Assembly: GCA_903918375.1 (NCBI GenBank)
Contig: CAIXED010000065.1
Coordinates: 1-64,000 of the forward strand
Source: an uncultured Pseudomonadota bacterium
GTDB taxonomy: Bacteria; Pseudomonadota; Gammaproteobacteria; Methylococcales; Methylomonadaceae
Reading direction: 5' to 3'
DNA: 64,000 nucleotides
A model generated the notes under the pieces. The model did no database searches. It was given only the letters and a program-made list of their open reading frames with translations, and was not told the DNA's origin. Of the stretch, positions 1-7,543 are shown in pieces (position 1 is the first letter of the stretch; each line of letters opens with the position of its first letter). The position numbers and the translations under genes are program-made.

Positions 1-322
1 GGGTGTCGCCTTCGATCCGCACATCGCCTTGGAATAAGGAACGCATTGGCGTAGCACTTAATCCCATTAAGCCCAGCGCAGATAAAGAGCCGCTGATTTT
101 GGCATCAACAGTATCGTTATAAGTTTCTAAAATCTGTAGGCTGGTGGCAGTCGGGCAAAGATAAATAGTTTGATTAAAACTGCTGATCTCAATCGCCACC
201 ACTTTACCTGCTATAGGGCTAAGCAGCTTGCTGGCGTTATCGTCTAGGCTTAAATATTGATTAATCGCTGGTTCGAGCAGACTAATCAACAAGGGTTTAA
301 TCGGGGTTAAATTGCCAAGCAT
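1..322 (-). CDS. ubiJ: UbiJ, SCP2-domain ubiquinone biosynthesis factor (partial, N-terminal part)
   Basis: This frame is open from an ATG at 322 to the window edge; the C-terminal half lies outside. The protein begins MLGNLTPIKPLLISLLEPAI and continues with an SCP2-like lipid-binding domain (residues about 25-107: GKVVAIEI..., then GSLSALGLM and the QGDVRIEGD stretch typical of the family). UbiJ is a non-enzymatic accessory factor that binds isoprenoid quinone intermediates for the aerobic ubiquinone hydroxylases. The start overlaps the stop of the upstream Uma2-like gene (TAATG), so they are probably co-translated. Synteny with ubiE, one gene upstream, supports the call. Confidence 0.85.
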   Translation of the reverse strand, partial: MLGNLTPIKPLLISLLEPAINQYLSLDDNASKLLSPIAGKVVAIEISSFNQTIYLCPTATSLQILETYNDTVDAKISGSLSALGLMGLSATPMRSLFQGDVRIEGDT

Positions 323-918
323 TAGCTCGCCTGCTGTTGTTGAAGTTGTTGCAGATAATCTTGCATGTCTTCGTTGTTAACGCGTTGATAAATATCACTG
401 ACGCTGACGGTTAAGTCTAATGACTCAAAAAACACCTCATCACCGATAAAATAACGCTCTGAAAACCAGTTGGCCGAGCGACGAAACACTTCAATATCGA
501 TATGATCTTGCTCAATTAACACGTATTCTTGCAAGCTAGCTAGCGTTTTATAAGCGGCTAATTTGATGGTTTGGTCGGTGCGGCGGGTGTTTTTGGATAA
601 CACTTCGATGATGATTTTAGGCTGGTCGGTGTAGTAATCATCGCCGTCATCATCGTTGCAAACCACCATTACATCGGGATAGAAAAAACCGTTGGCGGCT
701 TTAACTTTTAAGTCAGCTGAGAAGGCTTCGCAAGGTAAGTCAGCGGTATAGTTGGTTAAAATATTGAATAAATTACCGCTGATACGTTGGTGATTACGAC
801 TGGCTCCAGCCATCGCGTAGACTTCACCATCAATATATTCATGCTTGATGGTGCTAATCTGCTCGCCTTGTAAATACTCGGTTTCGCTAATGTAAGAATG
901 CGCTTTTTTCAGAGCCAT
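322..918 (-). CDS. Uma2 family (DUF820) PD-(D/E)XK nuclease-like protein
   Basis: A protein of about 198 residues whose sequence fits the Uma2/DUF820 family: an N-terminal helix (SETEYLQGEQIS), EYIDGEVYAMAG near residue 30, the FYPDVMVV strand with its conserved Pro-Asp, then IIIEVLSKNTRRTD containing the E-V pair of a PD-(D/E)XK fold, and KLAAYKTLASLQEYVLIEQ. The biological role is unknown. Uma2 proteins are common in cyanobacteria and scattered elsewhere, often in many copies. Here the gene sits between ubiE and ubiJ in the same direction and shares the stop/start overlap with ubiJ. I prefer the ATG at 918 to a TTG two codons upstream. It looks like an insertion into an otherwise standard ubi operon. 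Confidence 0.8.
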   Translation of the reverse strand: MALKKAHSYISETEYLQGEQISTIKHEYIDGEVYAMAGASRNHQRISGNLFNILTNYTADLPCEAFSADLKVKAANGFFYPDVMVVCNDDDGDDYYTDQPKIIIEVLSKNTRRTDQTIKLAAYKTLASLQEYVLIEQDHIDIEVFRRSANWFSERYFIGDEVFFESLDLTVSVSDIYQRVNNEDMQDYLQQLQQQQAS

Positions 919-934
919 GAGCAATAAAGCCTAA

Positions 935-1684
935 TTAAAATTTATAGCCTCTATGAACCGCAACGATGCCTTGGGTCATGTTGAAATATTCGCAACGTTC
1001 CAAACCGGCATTTTCCATCATCTGTTTTAGCTCATCTTGTTTTGGATGCATACGGATTGATTCAGCCAAATAACGGTAGCTGTCTTCATCTTTAGCAACG
1101 ATGCCGCCAATTTTAGGCAACAAGTTGAATGAGTAAAAATCGTAAACTTTTTCGGTAATTGGATCGACAGGGTGTGAGAATTCTAAAACAATCACTTTGC
1201 CACCTGGCTTTAATACCCGATACATTGAACGTAAAGCAGCATCTTTGTCAGTCACATTCCGTAAACCAAAGCCGATACAAACACAGTCAAAGGTGTTGTC
1301 AGCAAAAGGTAGGCATTCAGCATTCACTTGTGCATAGCGGATGTTGCCGGTTAAACCACGGTTGATTAAGCGATCACGACCAGTGCGCAACATAGCAGCA
1401 TTAATATCCGCTAAAACCACTTGGCCTTTTTGACCGACTCGTTTTTCAAATAAGGTGGTTAAGTCGCCTGTGCCGCCCGCTAGATCAAGCACAGTATCGC
1501 CTTCACGGATATTGGCTAATTGCACAGCTACCCGTTTCCAAATGCGGTGAATGCCCAATGACATCAAATCATTCATGATGTCGTATTGGCTGGCCACCGA
1601 GTCGAATACGCCGCGTACCAGCGCAACTTTGTCTTGAGCAGGAACTTGTTTGAAACCAAAGTGGGTAGTGTTTTCGTTAGTCAT
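935..1684 (-). CDS. ubiE: Ubiquinone/menaquinone C-methyltransferase UbiE
   Basis: 249 aa, the usual length. It carries the SAM-binding motif [12 protein letters not shown] (about residues 65-76), [37 protein letters not shown] (family signature) and a C-terminal [16 protein letters not shown]. UbiE catalyses the C-methylation of demethylubiquinol or demethylmenaquinol at the cytoplasmic membrane. The gene lies 4 bases downstream of the DUF971 gene and upstream of the Uma2-like gene and ubiJ, in a compact minus-strand operon that starts at hslV. Confidence 0.97.
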   Translation of the reverse strand: MTNENTTHFGFKQVPAQDKVALVRGVFDSVASQYDIMNDLMSLGIHRIWKRVAVQLANIREGDTVLDLAGGTGDLTTLFEKRVGQKGQVVLADINAAMLRTGRDRLINRGLTGNIRYAQVNAECLPFADNTFDCVCIGFGLRNVTDKDAALRSMYRVLKPGGKVIVLEFSHPVDPITEKVYDFYSFNLLPKIGGIVAKDEDSYRYLAESIRMHPKQDELKQMMENAGLERCEYFNMTQGIVAVHRGYKF

Positions 1685-1688
1685 GTGT

Positions 1689-2078
1689 TTAATGGTTTAT
1701 GTTGGGTTTTCGGCTAATGCCGGCCGCTTTTAGATGGTCGAGATAGGTTGCCCATAGCCAAGGAAATTCTAGGCCGAGTTTATACAACAAATCCCATGAA
1801 TAAATGCCGCTGTCGTGACCATCGCTAAAATCAATGGCGATGCCATAGTTACCGACAGGGCGGATGTTATTGATTGCTACATCTTCTTTGCCAATTTGCA
1901 GGGTTTCTTGGCCTGGGCCGTGACCGACTGCTTCGGCAGATTGGGTGTAAACCCGCAAATATTCGCTGGGCAATTCAAAAATGCTACCGTCGTCAAAATG
2001 CACTTCCAATACCGCTGAAAGCTTATGTAGCTTGATTTCAGTCGGTATTGAGTGACAGGGGGTGATTTTTAGACGCAT
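1689..2078 (-). CDS. DUF971 (gamma-butyrobetaine hydroxylase N-terminal-like) protein
   Basis: 129 aa, a single small domain: [35 protein letters not shown], then [36 protein letters not shown]. This is the N-terminal-like domain found in gamma-butyrobetaine hydroxylases and as stand-alone proteins. The function of the stand-alone form is not known to me. Residue spacing GHDSGIYSW matches the family. It lies 4 bases after hslU and 4 bases before ubiE, in an hslVU-DUF971-ubiE order that is common in gammaproteobacteria. Confidence 0.9.
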   Translation of the reverse strand: MRLKITPCHSIPTEIKLHKLSAVLEVHFDDGSIFELPSEYLRVYTQSAEAVGHGPGQETLQIGKEDVAINNIRPVGNYGIAIDFSDGHDSGIYSWDLLYKLGLEFPWLWATYLDHLKAAGISRKPNINH

Positions 2079-2082
2079 AGGC

Positions 2083-3402
2083 TTAGAGGATATAGCGGCT
2101 TAAATCTTCATCTTCCGCTAGTTTCATTAAATGGTTATCAACGTATTCGGCATCAATGCTGATGGTTTTGTCAGTTAAATCCGGTGCGTTGAAAGATATT
2201 TCTTCTAACAGTTTTTCCAGAATCGTGTGTAAACGACGCGCACCGATATTTTCAGTTTTTTCATTGACTTGCCAGCCTAGTTCGGCAATCCGTTTGATGC
2301 CATCTGGGGTGAATGACACTTCAACGCCTTCTGTGGCTAATAAGGCTTGGTATTGTGAAGTTAGCGAGGCGTCAGGTTCAGTCAAAATGCGAACAAAATC
2401 GTCAGCGCTTAAAGCGTTTAATTCAACACGGATCGGGAAACGCCCTTGTAATTCGGGGATTAAATCCGAAGGCTTGGTAAGGTGAAACGCACCTGAAGCA
2501 ATAAACAAAATATGATCGGTTTTCACCATGCCATATTTAGTGGTGACTGTGCTGCCTTCAACCAGAGGCAATAAATCACGTTGAACACCTTCACGAGATA
2601 CTTCGCCACCGCCAATATCCGAACGTTTGCAGATTTTGTCAATTTCATCCAAAAACACGATGCCGTGTTGTTCAACTGCTTCTAAAGCCGATTGTTTTAT
2701 CTCATCTTCGTTAATCAGTTTTGCCGCTTCTTCTTCCTGCAAGACTCGCAAAGCTTCTTTAATTTTTAATTTGCGGGCTTTGGTGCGGCCAGAATTCATG
2801 TTTTGGAACATGCTTTGCAACTGGCTGGTCATTTCTTCCATGCCCGGCGGTGCCATGATTTCGACACCAACCGATGGGGCGGCAAGATCAAGCTCGATTT
2901 CTTTATCGTCCAAATCGCCTTCGCGCAATTTTTTACGCATTTTTTGGCGAGTCGAAGCCTCGGTTTCTGACAAAGTGCCGCCTTCGGCAACCGGCAACAA
3001 AATGTCTAAAACCCGTTCTTCGGCAGCATCGGCAGCGCGGATTTGGAATTTTTCCATCGCATCGATGCGGGTAGTTTTGACCGCAGTATCCACCAAGTCA
3101 CGGACAATTGATTCAACATCGCGACCGACATAACCGACTTCGGTAAATTTAGTCGCCTCGATTTTGATAAACGGTGCGTTGGCTAAACGCGCCAAGCGAC
3201 GAGCGATTTCGGTTTTACCAACACCGGTTGGACCAATCATCAGTATATTTTTCGGAGTAATTTCGTTACGCAATTCAGCGGCAACTTGGCTACGACGCCA
3301 GCGGTTACGCAGGGCGATTGCCACCGAGCGTTTGGCATCGGCTTGGCCGATAATGTGTTTGTCTAGTTCGCTGACGATTTCGCGGGGTGTCATTTGGCTC
3401 AT
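2083..3402 (-). CDS. hslU: HslU, ATPase subunit of the HslVU protease
   Basis: 439 aa AAA+ unfoldase. Walker A GPTGVGKT is at about residues 57-64, Walker B is VFLDEIDKI, the family-specific I-domain lies between them (about 110-240), and the C-terminus is LSRYIL, the tail that docks into HslV. It unfolds substrates and feeds them to the HslV peptidase in the cytosol. It lies 4 bases downstream of hslV, so the two are translated together. No truncation or missing motif is seen. The plus-strand open frames within it are shadows. Confidence 0.98.
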   Translation of the reverse strand: MSQMTPREIVSELDKHIIGQADAKRSVAIALRNRWRRSQVAAELRNEITPKNILMIGPTGVGKTEIARRLARLANAPFIKIEATKFTEVGYVGRDVESIVRDLVDTAVKTTRIDAMEKFQIRAADAAEERVLDILLPVAEGGTLSETEASTRQKMRKKLREGDLDDKEIELDLAAPSVGVEIMAPPGMEEMTSQLQSMFQNMNSGRTKARKLKIKEALRVLQEEEAAKLINEDEIKQSALEAVEQHGIVFLDEIDKICKRSDIGGGEVSREGVQRDLLPLVEGSTVTTKYGMVKTDHILFIASGAFHLTKPSDLIPELQGRFPIRVELNALSADDFVRILTEPDASLTSQYQALLATEGVEVSFTPDGIKRIAELGWQVNEKTENIGARRLHTILEKLLEEISFNAPDLTDKTISIDAEYVDNHLMKLAEDEDLSRYIL

Positions 3403-3406
3403 GGGC

Positions 3407-3961
3407 TTACTCTTGCGGTTCGGCGTCTAATTCTTCAATACGCAGATTATGATTAGTGTAAATGCAAATTTCGGCGGCAATATTTAAGGATTTTTCGACA
3501 ATTTCACGGGCACTCAATTCGGTATTTTCCAATAAGGCACGCGCTGCGCTTTGAGCGTATGCGCCGCCTGAGCCGATGGCCATAAAATCATGTTCAGGTT
3601 CAATCACATCACCGTTGCCAGAGATGATTAATGAGGTTTTAGCATCGGCGATAATCAGCAAAGCTTCCAATTTGCGTAAAGCTCGATCGGTACGCCAATC
3701 TTTAGCCATTTCAACCGCAGCGCGGGTTAGATTGCCACGATGTTTTTCCAGCTTGCCTTCAAAATGTTCAAACAAGGTAAAGGCATCAGCGGTAGCGCCT
3801 GCAAAACCCGCGATGACTTTATCGTGGTACAAGCGACGCACTTTGCGAGCATTGCCTTTCATCACCGTGTTGCCTAAAGTGACTTGACCATCACCGCCAA
3901 TCACGACTTTATCGCCTCGGCGCACAGATAATATGGTGGTGCCTCTGATATTCATGCTCAT
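3407..3961 (-). CDS. hslV: HslV, peptidase subunit of the HslVU protease
   Basis: 184 aa, proteasome beta-type threonine peptidase. The mature N-terminal threonine is Thr8 in [15 protein letters not shown], so a seven-residue propeptide would be removed. The sequence goes on with [16 protein letters not shown] and [26 protein letters not shown], diagnostic of HslV. An alternative ATG two codons downstream would leave a five-residue propeptide. It heads the minus-strand operon hslV-hslU-DUF971-ubiE-Uma2-ubiJ. The 169 bp between it and the divergent gene at 4131 should hold its promoter; I did not identify a clear heat-shock promoter there. Confidence 0.97.
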   Translation of the reverse strand: MSMNIRGTTILSVRRGDKVVIGGDGQVTLGNTVMKGNARKVRRLYHDKVIAGFAGATADAFTLFEHFEGKLEKHRGNLTRAAVEMAKDWRTDRALRKLEALLIIADAKTSLIISGNGDVIEPEHDFMAIGSGGAYAQSAARALLENTELSAREIVEKSLNIAAEICIYTNHNLRIEELDAEPQE

Positions 3962-4130
3962 TGAGTTGCGAATTAATCTTGAAAAGCTGGCGATTTTACA
4001 TGGTATAGATGTTTAAAGGGTAGAAGTTTAAGGTAATGGAATCGGCTTTCTGCGTTGAAATGTCAAATAAAGCTGGTAAAGTGAGACTTGCAGTTACTTA
4101 TAATTAAAATAACAAATCAAGAGGTTAACT

Positions 4131-4583
4131 ATGAAACTAGCCAAACACCGGAAAAGTCTGTTATTCATCGCCGCTATGTTGTTTGCCAGTAGCGCGATGG
4201 CGGTTAAGCCGGGCGAAGATGATGATAAAAAAGAATGTAAAAAACCTAAATTTCGCGATTTCGTGCCAGAGCATAAAGCTAAAGTAGCGCCAGGCTCTGA
4301 AGTATCTTTCCATGTTTCGCGTGGCACGCTGTTAACCAGTATTAAAGCTGATGCGAAAGGCGAAAAAATGGATTTAGATATTCTGAATCGCAAAACCTAT
4401 ATTGAAGTTAAAACCAAATTACCGGCTTCAGTGGGTGAAGGTTTCGCCCGCATTCATGTCACAGCAAGAGCGGAAGAAGGCGATTGTGCTGGGCAAGATG
4501 GTTGGTTGATTATGGTCAAAGATCCTAATTCGGCAGGCGCAGCTGCTGCAGCTGCACAAACAGCAGAAACTGAAAAACAATAA
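4131..4583 (+). CDS. Exported protein of unknown function
   Basis: 150 aa. The N-terminal signal peptide (charged KLAKHRK, hydrophobic LLFIAAMLFASS, cleavage after AMA at about residue 24) is clear. The mature part starts with an acidic/lysine patch containing one Cys (DDDKKECKKPK). It has a beta-rich middle (KAKVAPGSEVSFHVSRGTLL, then AKLPASVGEGFARIHVTA) with a second Cys in EEGDCAGQDGW, and an Ala-rich tail. The two cysteines could form a disulfide. AGAGG, a good ribosome site, precedes the ATG, and a TATAAT lies about 30 bp upstream. I do not recognise the family. It is transcribed alone, divergent from hslV. Confidence 0.7.
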   Translation: MKLAKHRKSLLFIAAMLFASSAMAVKPGEDDDKKECKKPKFRDFVPEHKAKVAPGSEVSFHVSRGTLLTSIKADAKGEKMDLDILNRKTYIEVKTKLPASVGEGFARIHVTARAEEGDCAGQDGWLIMVKDPNSAGAAAAAAQTAETEKQ

Positions 4584-4705
4584 TTCTGCAGTCTTGGTGG
4601 TTAGCGCTTGTTGTTTGACAAGCGCTTTTAGCTCTTTACTTGCGTCATTACACAGCAATCTCGGTTATATTAGGCGCTTTTTACCTTTTTCCTTCGGAGT
4701 TGCCA

Positions 4706-5980
4706 GTGTCACTGCAAACTGTTAACGACTTGCTGAGAAAGCATCGCAGCGTCGAAAGAACGTTGCAAAATCAGCCTATGCAGCGGCAAAAGCTGGTGAT
4801 GACCTTAGTCCAAAAGCAACATTTAGCAGAACTTCAGACTCTATTAAAACGCTCGTCTGCGGTTGAGATTGGACAGATTTTGTCTTCTTTAAGCTTAGAA
4901 GATACCAAATTTGTTTGGGAACAAGTCGAAACCGGACGACAAGACGATGTGCTTTGGGAAATCTCTGATACCTTACGTGAATACTTGGTGGGTGACCGTG
5001 AGCCGCATTGTGGTGAAGGGCAATTAAGTGCTTTCAAATTGGTTGATGGCCGATTATCGAAGGTAGCCATTACTTGTCGGCACGATTTAGAGCTGATGCA
5101 ACCGATCTGGATTGATTTGTTGTCACCCAGCAAAGCGCAGCGATTATTAATTGGTCAACATTACGGTTTAGATTTACCCGACCCTGACGAACTAACCGAC
5201 CTTGAGGCCAGCGCGCGTTTCTATGTCGAGCAAGAACAAATTCATATCCATTCTGATTTTTTATTAGATCGCGAAGGCAAAGCACGCAGCGTGCCAGTCG
5301 CCTTTGTATTGCGAGGCGATATTTTATTTTCGGTGCGCGGCGAAGAATTGCCGGTTTTCCGTTTACAACGCCTTCGCGCTCGCAGTCAGCCTGGCTTTGT
5401 ATCTGATAGTCGGGATATGTTGCTCGACTTATACGGTGCCGAGGCTGAATATTCGGCGGATGCTTTAGAAAATATTTATAGCGAATTAGAAACGGTTAGC
5501 CATAAAGTATTAAGCCAAACCATGAGTGATGAAGACGCAGCGCGGATTCTGGCCGATATTGCCGAACAGGAAGACTTAAATGGTCGAATTCGTCGCAATA
5601 TGCTCGATACCCAAAGAGCAGTTTCATTTTTATTACGCCGCAAATTACTATTGCCGACTCAATTAGAAGATGCCCAACAAATTCTTCGCGACATTGAATC
5701 GCTAAACAGCCATACCGCGTTTTTATTCGACAAAATCAACTTCTTAATGGATGCCACCGTCGGTTTCATTAATATTAACCAGAACAAAGTCATCAAGATT
5801 TTCTCGGTCGCCTCGGTCGCATTACTGCCGCCAACTTTAATCGCCAGTATCTATGGCATGAACTTTAATAACATGCCGGAATTGGAATGGATGTTTGGTT
5901 ATCCATTTGCATTGGGCTTAATGGTGTTTTCAGTCGCGATACCCTATCTGTTCTTCAGACGTAAGGGCTGGTTGCGCTAA
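4706..5980 (+). CDS. CorA-family Mg2+/Co2+ transporter with an MgtE_N-like N-terminal region
   Basis: The C-terminus has the two CorA membrane helices and the pore motif YGMNFNNMPELEW (GMN), ending in a basic RRKGWLR tail. The first roughly 100 residues (LLRKHRSVERTL..., LAELQTLLKRSSAVEIGQILSSLS) look like the helical MgtE N-domain rather than plain CorA, suggesting a fused regulatory region. I place the start at a GTG at 4706 (VSLQTVNDLL) because CGGAG lies just upstream. The longer frame from 4640 adds an implausible hydrophobic stretch before it. With the GTG start the protein has 424 residues. The gene overlaps the next one by one base (TAATG). Mg or Co uptake at the inner membrane is inferred from the family. 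Confidence 0.85.
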   Translation: MSLQTVNDLLRKHRSVERTLQNQPMQRQKLVMTLVQKQHLAELQTLLKRSSAVEIGQILSSLSLEDTKFVWEQVETGRQDDVLWEISDTLREYLVGDREPHCGEGQLSAFKLVDGRLSKVAITCRHDLELMQPIWIDLLSPSKAQRLLIGQHYGLDLPDPDELTDLEASARFYVEQEQIHIHSDFLLDREGKARSVPVAFVLRGDILFSVRGEELPVFRLQRLRARSQPGFVSDSRDMLLDLYGAEAEYSADALENIYSELETVSHKVLSQTMSDEDAARILADIAEQEDLNGRIRRNMLDTQRAVSFLLRRKLLLPTQLEDAQQILRDIESLNSHTAFLFDKINFLMDATVGFININQNKVIKIFSVASVALLPPTLIASIYGMNFNNMPELEWMFGYPFALGLMVFSVAIPYLFFRRKGWLR

Positions 5981-6858
5981 TGACAAGGCTAGCAGTCGCT
6001 ATTTTTGGCGAAGTATTATTTGATCGTTTTGATGAGGGTGTCGAAATTTTGGGTGGCGCACCGTTTAATGTCGCTTGGCATTTACAAGCCTTTCAACAAG
6101 CGCCGTTATTCATCAGTCGCATTGGTCAAGATCAAGCTGGCGCTAAAATTCAGGCGGCGATGCAAACTTGGGGAATTTCACAAGCAGCTTTGCAAATCGA
6201 CAATCAATATCCAACTGGCACCGTTGAAATTAGCCTCAACAATGGCGAACCTGAATATCAAATTTTGGCTAATCAAGCCTATGATTTTATCGATGAGCAG
6301 TCATTGCCATCGATTGATTGCGGGTTGTTGTATCACGGCAGTCTCGCTACTCGTCAGCCGGTTTCATGCAGCGCTTTGCAAAGCTTAATCAAAGGTCATC
6401 AGGGCAAAGTCTTTATTGATATTAATTTGCGTCAACCGTGGTGGAATCAAACTTCTGTTGCCGAATTATTGACTCAAGCCCACTGGGTAAAACTCAACCA
6501 TGACGAGTTAGAGCAATTACAGGTGGCAGGCGATTCGCTTGAAGCCAAAATGCGATTGTTTATCGAGCGTTACCAATTAGAGGTTTTAGTGGTGACTTTA
6601 GGTGAACAGGGCGCTTTAGCGATTGATGGGTATGGTCAATTATTGAAAGTGCAGCCGGATACACATCAAATAGTGGTTGATACTGTAGGAGCAGGCGATG
6701 CATTCGCCTCGGTTTTATTGTTAGGGATTTTAAAGGCTTGGCCTTTAGCAGTTAGTTTGCAACGCGCTCAACAGTTTGCTTCGGCCTTAGTTGGGCAACG
6801 TGGAGCGACGGTTAGTGATTTTGATTTTTATCAACCCTTTAAAGCCGCATGGCTTTGA
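5980..6858 (+). CDS. PfkB-family sugar kinase, probably fructokinase
   Basis: 292 aa ribokinase-fold kinase. The N-terminal signature GGAPFNVAWHLQAF and the C-terminal VDTVGAGDAFAS (anion hole and catalytic Asp) are both intact. GTVEISLNNGEPEY and DINLRQPWW resemble bacterial fructokinases. It phosphorylates a sugar, most likely fructose, with ATP in the cytosol. Its ATG overlaps the stop of the CorA-like gene, so translation is coupled. In methanotrophs fructokinase is tied to sucrose metabolism, but no sucrose genes are in the window, so substrate assignment is inference. Confidence 0.85.
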   Translation: MTRLAVAIFGEVLFDRFDEGVEILGGAPFNVAWHLQAFQQAPLFISRIGQDQAGAKIQAAMQTWGISQAALQIDNQYPTGTVEISLNNGEPEYQILANQAYDFIDEQSLPSIDCGLLYHGSLATRQPVSCSALQSLIKGHQGKVFIDINLRQPWWNQTSVAELLTQAHWVKLNHDELEQLQVAGDSLEAKMRLFIERYQLEVLVVTLGEQGALAIDGYGQLLKVQPDTHQIVVDTVGAGDAFASVLLLGILKAWPLAVSLQRAQQFASALVGQRGATVSDFDFYQPFKAAWL

Positions 6859-6882
6859 ACGGCAAATCAGCTAGTTTCTTAA

Positions 6883-7107
6883 TTAACGAGAAAAAAAACT
6901 AGTCATTCGTAAGTACCAATTAGCAATTTGTTTGGTCATAGACAAATTGTCATTCGACGCTTGAGTATTATCATTATTTAACATCTGATAAATAGATAAG
7001 CACCCTTGACAGCAAAATAATTTCTCACCTTCCTTGGTTATAAGCTTAAAGCCCGATGAGCTAGGTAATGACTTGCAGTAAGCGCATAAGTCAGAAGTTT
7101 GGTTCAT
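6883..7107 (-). CDS. Small stand-alone heavy-metal P-type ATPase N-domain-like protein
   Basis: 74 aa. CAYCKSL near the N-terminus and FCCQGCLSIYQML in the middle match the cysteine-rich metal-binding domain normally found at the N-terminus of copper-type P-ATPases such as CcoI/FixI (C-x2-C ... FCC-x-GC). Here the domain is alone: no ATPase follows, and the C-terminal 30 residues (QIANWYLRMTSFFSR) do not continue into one. It is divergent from TonB receptor 1, with 436 bp between. A role in binding Cu or a similar soft metal is an inference from the motif and from CcoG-like and thiol-redox neighbours. It may also be the remnant of a longer gene. Confidence 0.7.
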   Translation of the reverse strand: MNQTSDLCAYCKSLPSSSGFKLITKEGEKLFCCQGCLSIYQMLNNDNTQASNDNLSMTKQIANWYLRMTSFFSR

Positions 7108-7191
7108 AGATGTCTCTTCTAAAGTTAATCAATCTACGATTTTGTCGCTAACTAGCGGCAATACCACCAGTCCGAAAATCAAAAAATAAGG

Positions 7192-7240
7192 GATATGCTA
7201 CAGCTAAACGGCTGTTTTACGTTAAATAACATAGTTTAAT
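7192..7240 (+). promoter_or_regulatory. Palindromic upstream activator element (copy C)
   Basis: ATATGCTACA box, then about 16 bp, then ACGTTAAATAACAT (core palindrome-like GTTAAATAAC at 7221-7230) and AGTTTAAT. The last base of the core lies exactly 90 bp before the first base of the sigma-54-like promoter at 7320. The same architecture occurs at 12831-12878 and 16994-17040. Probably an enhancer-binding-protein site. Confidence 0.7.
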
Positions 7241-7319
7241 AAATTCCTCTTTAGCCTTGAGTGATCGATAAAATCCTTAGTTATTGATTTTAATGGTTTT
7301 TTACTCAAATCAACAAAGT

Positions 7320-7335
7320 TGGCATATTTTGTGCT
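7320..7335 (+). promoter_or_regulatory. Sigma-54-type -24/-12 promoter for TonB receptor 1 operon
   Basis: TGGCATATTTTGTGCT: GG and GC are spaced as in the consensus TGGCAC-N5-TTGCW, with 5 of 6 bases of the -24 block. It sits 209 bp upstream of the receptor start. Support comes mainly from equivalent promoters at 12957 and 17120 with identical distance to the upstream palindrome. Confidence 0.7.
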
Positions 7336-7340
7336 TTTAA

Positions 7341-7399
7341 TTATGCGTTAGAACTGGCTAGCTGCTGTTATGTAGCTATAAATTGTTGTTTACGCATAA
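7341..7399 (+). promoter_or_regulatory. Structured 5' leader downstream of the sigma-54-like promoter
   Basis: TTATGCGT (7341-7348) pairs perfectly with ACGCATAA (7392-7399), and within the loop TAGCT pairs with AGCTA. The element starts only a few bases after the expected transcription start, so it would form the 5' end of the mRNA. Function unknown; it could stabilise the message or bind a regulator. Confidence 0.45.
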
Positions 7400-7421
7400 C
7401 TTAATTGTTGGAGATTTTTGA

Positions 7422-7484
7422 ATGTCGTTTGCTGATATTTTTGAATATATAGGGATGTCTGATATAGATAAATTATCGATTTAA
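7422..7484 (+). CDS. Possible 20-codon leader ORF upstream of TonB receptor 1
   Basis: ATG at 7422 opens a 20-residue frame (MSFADIFEYIGMSDIDKLSI) ending at TAA 7484. TTGGAGA (GGAG at 7410-7413) lies at a good Shine-Dalgarno distance. The ribosome site and first codons resemble those of the PepSY genes at 13056 and 17219 (GGAGATTT..., ATGTCG). No cysteine or other peptide natural-product signature is present. It may be a leader peptide, a relic of a PepSY gene start, or chance. Confidence 0.3.
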   Translation: MSFADIFEYIGMSDIDKLSI

Positions 7485-7543
7485 ATTCATCAATAATGAA
7501 GTTATATCGAAATAATAAAAAATCAGATAATTGGATGGACTGA

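Noticed and set aside
2627..3133. 168-codon plus-strand open frame inside hslU
   Set aside because: Shadow of hslU; composition is the reverse of helicase codons, no ribosome site, and hslU is certain.
7422..7484. Methanobactin-like precursor peptide
   Set aside because: No cysteines and no maturation genes (MbnB/MbnC-type) nearby.
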